The translations under genes were made by a program, and so were the position numbers. The notes below the pieces were generated by a model. The model was not told where the DNA came from, ran no database searches, and was given only the letters and a program-made list of their open reading frames with translations. From Lachnospiraceae bacterium (lineage in GTDB: Bacteria; Bacillota; Clostridia; Lachnospirales; Lachnospiraceae), in assembly GCA_910576385.1 (NCBI GenBank), contig CAJTIR010000023.1:1-59663 (forward strand): a stretch of DNA of 59,663 bases, given 5' to 3'. Below are positions 54,438 to 59,663 of the stretch, piece after piece; the stretch's first letter is position 1; each line of letters begins with the position of its first letter.

Positions 54438-54923
54438 TTACAATACAATCTCCACTTTCCGCCCAGTATGGGTATACTGCCGATATTGTACGCCTGCTGC
54501 ATCCAACATACGCTTAGAAGCAATCACAGAGGGGGTATCTTTATATTTGTCACTGTCATAAATCACGGTCTTAATACCAGACTGAATAATCGCTTTCGCA
54601 CACTCATTACAAGGGAACAGAGAGACATACAGCTTAGCCCCTTCCAGACTGCCCCCTCTATAGTTTAAAATTGCGTTTAATTCACTGTGTGTGGTATAAA
54701 AATATTTGTTTTCCAGAGGTTCTCCCTCTCGATTCCAGGGAAAATCATCATCGGAGCACCCGATTGGAAAACCATTATACCCCATAGACAAAATTTTATT
54801 ATCCTCGCTGACGATACAAGCCCCAACCTGAGTACCTGGATCTTTGGAGCGCATGGCAGAGAGCATTGCCACCCCCATAAAATACTCATCCCATGTAATA
54901 TAATCCTCTCTCTTTCCACTCAT
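54438..54923 (-). CDS. dCMP deaminase (ComEB-type)
   Basis: ATG 54923 with AAAGGCGG upstream; 161 residues. The zinc site is T-H-S-E-L-N-A-I with P-C-N-E-C-A, the cytidine deaminase pattern; G-Y-N-G-F-P fits deoxycytidylate enzymes. It makes dUMP for thymidylate synthesis. It follows upp by 48 bases in a short nucleotide-salvage group. Confidence 0.93.
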   Translation of the reverse strand: MSGKREDYITWDEYFMGVAMLSAMRSKDPGTQVGACIVSEDNKILSMGYNGFPIGCSDDDFPWNREGEPLENKYFYTTHSELNAILNYRGGSLEGAKLYVSLFPCNECAKAIIQSGIKTVIYDSDKYKDTPSVIASKRMLDAAGVQYRQYTHTGRKVEIVL

Positions 54924-54971
54924 CTTTGGTACCCGCCTTTCTATCAATTATCATACACCTATTAAATCAGA

Positions 54972-55601
54972 TTATTGTGTGCCAAAAATACGGTCTCCGG
55001 CATCTCCCAGCCCTGGGACAATATAACCATGCTCATTTAATTTTTCATCTATAGCTCCAATGTAGAGATCCACATCTGGATGTGCCTCTGTCATCGCTTT
55101 TACTCCCTCAGGCGCGGCAATGATGCACATAAAATGGATATTTTTTACTCCTTTATCCTTTAATATCTGAATTGCTGCTACCGCAGAACCGCCAGTCGCC
55201 AACATCGGGTCAACGACAAATACTTCTCGCTGTGCACAATCTTCTGGCAATTTAGAATAATATTCTACAGGTTTTAAGGTCGTGTGATCACGATACAAAC
55301 CAATATGTCCCACTTTCGCTGTGGGAATCATAGATAAAATTCCCTCCAACATCCCTAAGCCTGCACGCAAAATGGGAATCACTGCAACTTTTTTTCCTTT
55401 CAGTTCTTTCACCGTTGCAGTACATATTGGTGTCTCAATCTCTACGTCTACCAACTCCAGCCCTCTAGTAGCCTCATAACACATCAACATAGCAATCTCT
55501 TCCACTATCTCCCTGAAATCGCGGGAACCTATTGTTTTTCTTCGTATCCAACCAATTTTATGCTGAATCAATGGATGATCCATAACTGTAATATTCGCCA
55601 T
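54972..55601 (-). CDS. upp: Uracil phosphoribosyltransferase
   Basis: 209 residues with the PRPP loop [12 protein letters not shown] and the C-terminal [17 protein letters not shown]. It salvages uracil to UMP. One base separates its ATG from the phosphatase gene stop, so the genes are coupled. Confidence 0.97.
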   Translation of the reverse strand: MANITVMDHPLIQHKIGWIRRKTIGSRDFREIVEEIAMLMCYEATRGLELVDVEIETPICTATVKELKGKKVAVIPILRAGLGMLEGILSMIPTAKVGHIGLYRDHTTLKPVEYYSKLPEDCAQREVFVVDPMLATGGSAVAAIQILKDKGVKNIHFMCIIAAPEGVKAMTEAHPDVDLYIGAIDEKLNEHGYIVPGLGDAGDRIFGTQ

Positions 55602-55602
55602 A

Positions 55603-56061
55603 TTATTCTCCTTCGTTTATTAAATTTACCAGTTTTTGAATACTTTTATTCAAAGTCTCATAGCAAAGGCCATAAGATTGTAACGTACCGCCATAAGGAT
55701 TCATAATCTCCAATTCATCCCCTACCAGCTCTGTTAAAACCTCCACATCTGCCTGCACTGCTTCCTGGTATTCTTCCAAAATCTTTTGTTTTTGGCCTGC
55801 CTCCATAGTAAGAATCAAATGTCCTGGTATCAAATCACCTTCTTCAAGCTGACAAGACATTTTATCTTCCATATTAATACCATTACTAATTAAAACTGCT
55901 TCCGCTTTCTGATTCAGAGGTTCTGGAAAAAGAACAACTATCCCCCTGCTCTCAATCTTCAGCGGATATCTTAGCATATACTCTTTCATAATAGCTTCTG
56001 CCATAGGCGCTCTGGTAGTCCCATTTTCACATACAAAAATAACTTTTCTGTAATGTTTCAT
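55603..56061 (-). CDS. Low-molecular-weight tyrosine phosphatase-like protein
   Basis: 152 residues with the family fold. The P-loop reads [10 protein letters not shown], a C-x5-R site but not the usual C-x-G-N-x-C-R-S. Near the C-terminus N-P-Y-G-G stands where active enzymes have D-P, so the general-acid aspartate appears to be asparagine. It lies between tsaC and upp, the place of ywlE-type arginine phosphatases in Bacilli. It may have altered activity. Confidence 0.8.
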   Translation of the reverse strand: MKHYRKVIFVCENGTTRAPMAEAIMKEYMLRYPLKIESRGIVVLFPEPLNQKAEAVLISNGINMEDKMSCQLEEGDLIPGHLILTMEAGQKQKILEEYQEAVQADVEVLTELVGDELEIMNPYGGTLQSYGLCYETLNKSIQKLVNLINEGE

Positions 56062-56081
56062 TTCGCCGCCTCCATCCTTCT

Positions 56082-57137
56082 CTACACTTTTATCACTTGA
56101 TGACCTGCTGCCTTTAACATACGATTCATAATCGCCTGTCCCATTTTCGGTGTTAAAAAACTTTCGGAATAAATAATCTCCACATCCATTTCATCAAATT
56201 CCCGCAAAATCCCATATAAATGCCTAGCGATCGTATTCTCATCACTTCTTGTACCAATACTTTTCACAATGCCACAGGGATAATTGTTGCAGCTTTCATC
56301 TGTTGCGATTATTCCGGCAGTCTTCCCAGATACTATTTCCTTCTCTACCAATTCTCTGATCTTCTCTTGCACCTTCTGCTGCACTCCATCCACCAGAATT
56401 AATTGCGCTTTCGGTGCATAATGCCGATACTTCATGCCTGGCGCTTTCGGAGGTAATTGAGAATCTGGGGCTGCAAGTCCAGGATCCATCTGTACCTCTC
56501 CAATCACATCCTGTATCATATCAGGGGTAATAAATCCAGGTCTCAGAATCATTGGAATTGATTCTGAAAAGTCTACAATTGTAGATTCTATGCCAATTCC
56601 CACAGGCCCGCCATCTAAAATCATTGGAATACGCCCATCCATATCTTGTACTACATGCTGTGCCTGCGTCGGGCTGGGTCTGCCAGAACGATTGGCGCTT
56701 GGCGCAGCAATATATCCGCCTCCTGCCTGAATTAATGCCAAGGCAACTGGATGGTTCGGCATACGCACTGCCACAGTTGCCAATCCCCCTGTTGTCTCTA
56801 AAGGCACAGCCTTACTTTTCTCAAAAATCATCGTCAATGGCCCAGGCCAAAAAGTTTTTGCCATTTTCCTTGCTTTTTCAGGTATATAAGCTGTAATTTT
56901 CTCTAAATCCTCAATACAGCAAATATGTATAATCAATGGATTGTCTGACGGCCGGCCTTTGGCCTGATAGATTTTCCTGGAGGCTTCTGGATTTAAGGCA
57001 TCCGCTCCCAATCCATATACCGTTTCTGTAGGGAAAGCCACCACTCCCCCTTCCCTGATGATCTTTCCTGCTGCCTCTATGATCTCTTGATTTTCTTTCT
57101 TGTGATTCCCAGTAATTTTCTCTGTAACTGTTTTCAT
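56082..57137 (-). CDS. tsaC: L-threonylcarbamoyladenylate synthase (YwlC/Sua5)
   Basis: 351 residues from ATG 57137. The N-terminal YrdC domain has F-P-T-E-T-V-Y-G-L-G, K-G-R-P-x-D-N-P-L, W-P-G-P-L-T and S-A-N-R-S-G; the C-terminal Sua5 domain begins after P-G-M-K-Y-R-H-Y-A-P. It makes the activated intermediate for t6A37 tRNA modification. A longer in-frame start at 57197 lacks a ribosome binding site. First gene of the tsaC-phosphatase-upp-deaminase group. Confidence 0.93.
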   Translation of the reverse strand: MKTVTEKITGNHKKENQEIIEAAGKIIREGGVVAFPTETVYGLGADALNPEASRKIYQAKGRPSDNPLIIHICCIEDLEKITAYIPEKARKMAKTFWPGPLTMIFEKSKAVPLETTGGLATVAVRMPNHPVALALIQAGGGYIAAPSANRSGRPSPTQAQHVVQDMDGRIPMILDGGPVGIGIESTIVDFSESIPMILRPGFITPDMIQDVIGEVQMDPGLAAPDSQLPPKAPGMKYRHYAPKAQLILVDGVQQKVQEKIRELVEKEIVSGKTAGIIATDESCNNYPCGIVKSIGTRSDENTIARHLYGILREFDEMDVEIIYSESFLTPKMGQAIMNRMLKAAGHQVIKV

Positions 57138-57199
57138 CTGGTTGCCTTTTCCTGGCCAAAAACATGGAAAACAAAAGACCCACATTTTATCAGCCATAA

Positions 57200-57301
57200 T
57201 CAGTATTTTTGTAAGTACTCAGAACCCCATGAAAATAGATATCCAAACCATTCAAAATCATTTGAATAGGGATGAATATTTACTTTCATGAGGGCAATCA
57301 T
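57200..57301 (-). CDS. Possible small ORF (33 aa) upstream of tsaC
   Basis: A frame of 33 residues rich in aromatic residues (KVNIHPYSNDFEWFGYLFSW) with CGGAG a few bases before ATG. It ends 63 bases before tsaC, so it could be a leader peptide. The rest of this 330-base spacer shows a hairpin near 57330-57365 and a T-rich run, but no gene. Confidence 0.25.
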   Translation of the reverse strand: MIALMKVNIHPYSNDFEWFGYLFSWGSEYLQKY

Positions 57302-57467
57302 CCACTCCGCACAGACAGAATCCTCGACAGAAATATGCACAGCTTTTCTGCATGTCTGTGGCTTGGGGTTTTGAATCATTACTTTTTTTTAAGTATACCA
57401 CGTTATGGAAATTTAGCAACTATATTCACCCTCAGAAACCTCCGTAAAAATCATTTTCAAATACCTT

Positions 57468-58034
57468 CTAAGGATTTTTGTCAGTTTTCAAACATTGTAA
57501 AATTCCTGCTGCAACTGCCTGGGCTACCTTCTGCTGATATTCCTCTGTCACCAGTAACTGAGCCTCCTCATAATTACTTAGAAAACCACATTCCACGATC
57601 ACTGTAGGCGATTCTGTTTTTTTCAACATAAAATAACTTTCATTGGCCTTTGCCTGACGATGATTTTGCGGATCTAACTGTTCGATCAAAACCTTCTGTA
57701 ATGTTTTCGCCAATTTTTCGCCCTGCTGGGACTGCCCATAATAGAATACTTGTGCACCTTTTACGGACTCTTGAGGATAACTATTCTGATGAATACTCAC
57801 CGTAAACACTGGTTTCGCCTTACTGATAATCTCGCAGCGTTTGCGCATATCCTCCACCTTCTTATTACTGGAGTTTTGCTGATATAAACCGCCGTCATCC
57901 GTCCGCGTCATCACAACTTTAATTTTTTCCTTTTCCAACAATTCCTTTATTTTTTGGGCAATCTTGAGATTGATTTCTTTTTCTTTGGCCTTATTGACGC
58001 CAATCTTACCGGGATCATCACCCCCATGTGCCGG
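57468..58034 (-). pseudogene. cwlD: 3' part of cwlD, spore-cortex N-acetylmuramoyl-L-alanine amidase
   Basis: From A-H-G-G-D-D-P-G-K-I-G onward the sequence matches CwlD amidases (Amidase_3): H in AHGG and S-I-H-Q-N for zinc, and V-E-C-G-F-L-S-N with the catalytic glutamate. Homologs have about 45-50 more residues before this point including a signal anchor and the strand I-D-x-G; here they are missing, replaced by the recombinase end. Native CwlD makes muramic delta-lactam in spore cortex, needed for germination. The 5' part presumably lies beyond the recombinase element, outside the window. Confidence 0.85.
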
Positions 58035-58071
58035 ATATGGATTGCGCAAATAATTTCCATATGCGTTTTAT

Positions 58072-59574
58072 TTAAACCACTTTACTTTCCTGATATACAT
58101 TAGAAAACAAATGTTCCAACTCATTTCCAAAATTGTAACTGATTTTAATTTTGTGGTTCTCATACACAACAATCTGGTCTACCATCTCTACAATCATATC
58201 TCTGTCCAGTTTTTCAATGTCTCTCATTTCCAGCAGCCTTTTCAACCACGGCGTCTGAAATATGTCCTTCGCAACGCTTTCTTTCATTTTTTCTTCCAGT
58301 GTTTCTGTCTGTTTTTTATAAAGCTCTTCTTTTTTCAGGTAATCTTCACGGTAAGCAAAAAATTCTTCTTTTGAAATCATCCCCTCTTTGTAATCTTCAT
58401 AGACTGATTTCTTTAATTTCAGCACCCGCTCTAATTCAGCTTTTACCATGACAAGCTCTTTCCTGGCAATTTCCTCTGCTTTGGGATAAGGGAAAGACTG
58501 ATTCTCTACAAGCCTTTGTATATCATTGACGTTCTGGATGATTGTTCTTAAATCATTCAATATAATCTCTTCCAGGACATGGAGCGGCAGTGTATGCGGC
58601 GTACAGTACCCTTTTCCATGACGTTTGTATGTCCCACAGTAAAAAGAATATGCTTTACTCCCATCTGCACGTTTCCAGAAATTCTTCATCATAGCCCTGC
58701 CACAGTCTGCGCATACGATAAATCCGGCAAAAATGTTCTTATTTTCTTCCAGCCCCATATCCCTGTGACGTTTTGACAAAAGCTTCTGTGTCTTTTCCCA
58801 TGTCTCCAGGTCAATGATTGGCTCATGTGTGCCTTCGACCACAATCCATTCTTCTTTATCCACCAATTTCTGCCTGCCCTTCATCCTCTGGTGTTTTTTT
58901 CCTTGAACCATATTCCCCCGATACATCTCATTCTTCAGCATGATGTTGATGGTGGAATATGTCCAATAAGAAGTGCTTTCCAGACGGTTGCAGTTCTTGT
59001 AGTTTAAACCGTTTGCCATTTTATACTCGGACGGGCAGAGGATTCCTTCTGCATTTAAAAGCTTGGCAATACTCAATTTTCCCATTCCTCCTACATATAA
59101 ACGGAATACCTTCCTCACTACCTCTGCGGCGTATTCGTCAATGATAAGTTTATTCTTGTCTGCGGGCGATTTCTTATAACCGTAACTGGTGAAAGAACCG
59201 ATAAACTCCCCCGCTTTCTGCTTTGATTTTACCGTTGCCTGGACTTTTTTTGAAATATCCCTGGCGTACTGTTCATTGAAAATATTTTTAATGGGCAGAA
59301 GCATGTCATACGCCTGCCGGACGCTGTCAATCCCGTCTGACACAGAGATAAACCGTACCCCTAATTCTGGGAATACCCGCTCCAGATAACGCCCTGTGTC
59401 AATATAATCCCGTCCAAACCTGGATAAATCCTTTACAACAACACAATTTACCTTCCCTTCTTCGATATCTGCAATCATTCTCTTAAAACTGGGACGGTTG
59501 AAACTGGTGCCTGTATACCCGTCATCTATGTAAACGCTGTCTTTGATACAATTTGATTTTTCCTTAAACCCCAT
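58072..59574 (-). CDS. Large serine recombinase, N-terminally truncated
   Basis: 500 residues: partial resolvase domain (Y-I-D-D-G-Y-T-G-T-S-F-N-R-P-S-F, V-V-K-D-L-S-R-F-G-R-D-Y), Recombinase domain (residues 150-260), zinc ribbon (C-A-D-C-G...Y-C...C) near 270-320 and a coiled coil (370-430). The N-terminal about 60 residues with the catalytic serine are absent, and a TAA precedes the apparent ATG, which sits in a 20-bp repeat. Its stop is 35 bases from the cwlD junction, the normal position for a serine integrase beside its attachment site. It may be inactive, or completed upstream by rearrangement. Confidence 0.85.
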   Translation of the reverse strand: MGFKEKSNCIKDSVYIDDGYTGTSFNRPSFKRMIADIEEGKVNCVVVKDLSRFGRDYIDTGRYLERVFPELGVRFISVSDGIDSVRQAYDMLLPIKNIFNEQYARDISKKVQATVKSKQKAGEFIGSFTSYGYKKSPADKNKLIIDEYAAEVVRKVFRLYVGGMGKLSIAKLLNAEGILCPSEYKMANGLNYKNCNRLESTSYWTYSTINIMLKNEMYRGNMVQGKKHQRMKGRQKLVDKEEWIVVEGTHEPIIDLETWEKTQKLLSKRHRDMGLEENKNIFAGFIVCADCGRAMMKNFWKRADGSKAYSFYCGTYKRHGKGYCTPHTLPLHVLEEIILNDLRTIIQNVNDIQRLVENQSFPYPKAEEIARKELVMVKAELERVLKLKKSVYEDYKEGMISKEEFFAYREDYLKKEELYKKQTETLEEKMKESVAKDIFQTPWLKRLLEMRDIEKLDRDMIVEMVDQIVVYENHKIKISYNFGNELEHLFSNVYQESKVV

Positions 59575-59663
59575 GATTTTTTACCGATACCCCGCGATTT
59601 TTTATCATACTCCATGATTTTTCCTATACCCCGTGATTTTTCCCCATACTCCACGATTTTTCC
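59571..59663. repeat. 20-bp tandem repeat at the recombinase start, continuing past the window
   Basis: Units of 19-20 bases, plus-strand form CCATGATTTTTTACCGATAC with variation, repeat about 4.5 times to the edge. The first unit contains the recombinase ATG (minus strand). Array length, and so the reading frame into the recombinase, could vary between cells. Confidence 0.8.

Overview
The window looks like a chromosome segment from a spore-forming gut Firmicute of the Lachnospiraceae type. The evidence is the Firmicute ribosomal-protein/RNA-polymerase gene order, AGGAGG ribosome binding sites, TTGACA-N17-TATAAT promoters, a cortex amidase gene (cwlD), Spo0A-like boxes, an Rpn nuclease ending in EGLEKG repeats, and a DUF4179/ECF sigma pair. 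The genus cannot be fixed from sequence alone. No tRNA, rRNA or CRISPR array was found.

Layout. (1) 1-4878 is a graveyard of integrative-element ends: an HNH nuclease gene, a HEPN-motif gene, one intact and two truncated Xre regulators, a PemK/MazF-like toxin gene broken by a stop, and a type I holin-like toxin-antitoxin locus. (2) 4879-16547 is an 11.6-kb integrative and mobilizable element in the 3' end of tuf. It is bounded by a ~55-bp imperfect direct repeat encoding the last 17 EF-Tu codons, and it supplies tuf with a new 3' end and terminator. It carries integrase, excisionase, an Xre regulator, a RepA-like ATPase gene broken by a TGA, a presumed oriT, a MobV relaxase, and a defence cargo: Vsr, a probable restriction enzyme, an HTH-fused cytosine-5 methyltransferase, a 566-aa PD-(D/E)XK-like protein, and a membrane/soluble pair. 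(3) 16493-37145 is the core block, all on the minus strand: rpmG-secE-nusG-rplK-rplA, L10 leader, a DUF3298-type gene, rplJ-rplL, an inserted ECF sigma/DUF4179/collagen-like block, rpoB-rpoC, and rpsL-rpsG-fusA-tuf. (4) 37142-46138 is a tight nine-gene minus-strand operon: two glycosyltransferases, a DltA-like adenylating enzyme, a carrier protein, three paralogous Rossmann plus SGNH-like proteins, and a radical SAM/SPASM protein. Its promoter region has Spo0A-like boxes and it diverges from a FliD-like gene. I read it as an undescribed surface or flagellar modification system. (5) 47825-50129 is bioY-bioB-bioD. (6) 50300-53013 is a LytTR/GHKL two-component system followed by a 19-residue peptide gene with an ideal ribosome binding site and a 39-bp coding tandem repeat. 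(7) 53104-54417 is an Rpn nuclease gene with an internal Shine-Dalgarno/ATG for its C-terminal part, plus a free-standing duplicate of that part. (8) 54438-57137 is tsaC, a phosphatase-like gene, upp and a dCMP deaminase gene. (9) 57468-59663 is the 3' part of cwlD, cut off at its AHGG motif by a large serine recombinase gene that itself lacks its N-terminus and abuts a 20-bp tandem repeat running off the window.

The most promising leads are the serine-recombinase interruption of the sporulation gene cwlD (comparable to developmentally excised skin-like elements), the Rpn/intragenic C-terminal gene with its stand-alone copy, the adenylation/carrier/triple-paralog operon, the HK/RR-linked micropeptide, and the repeated element insertions at tuf.
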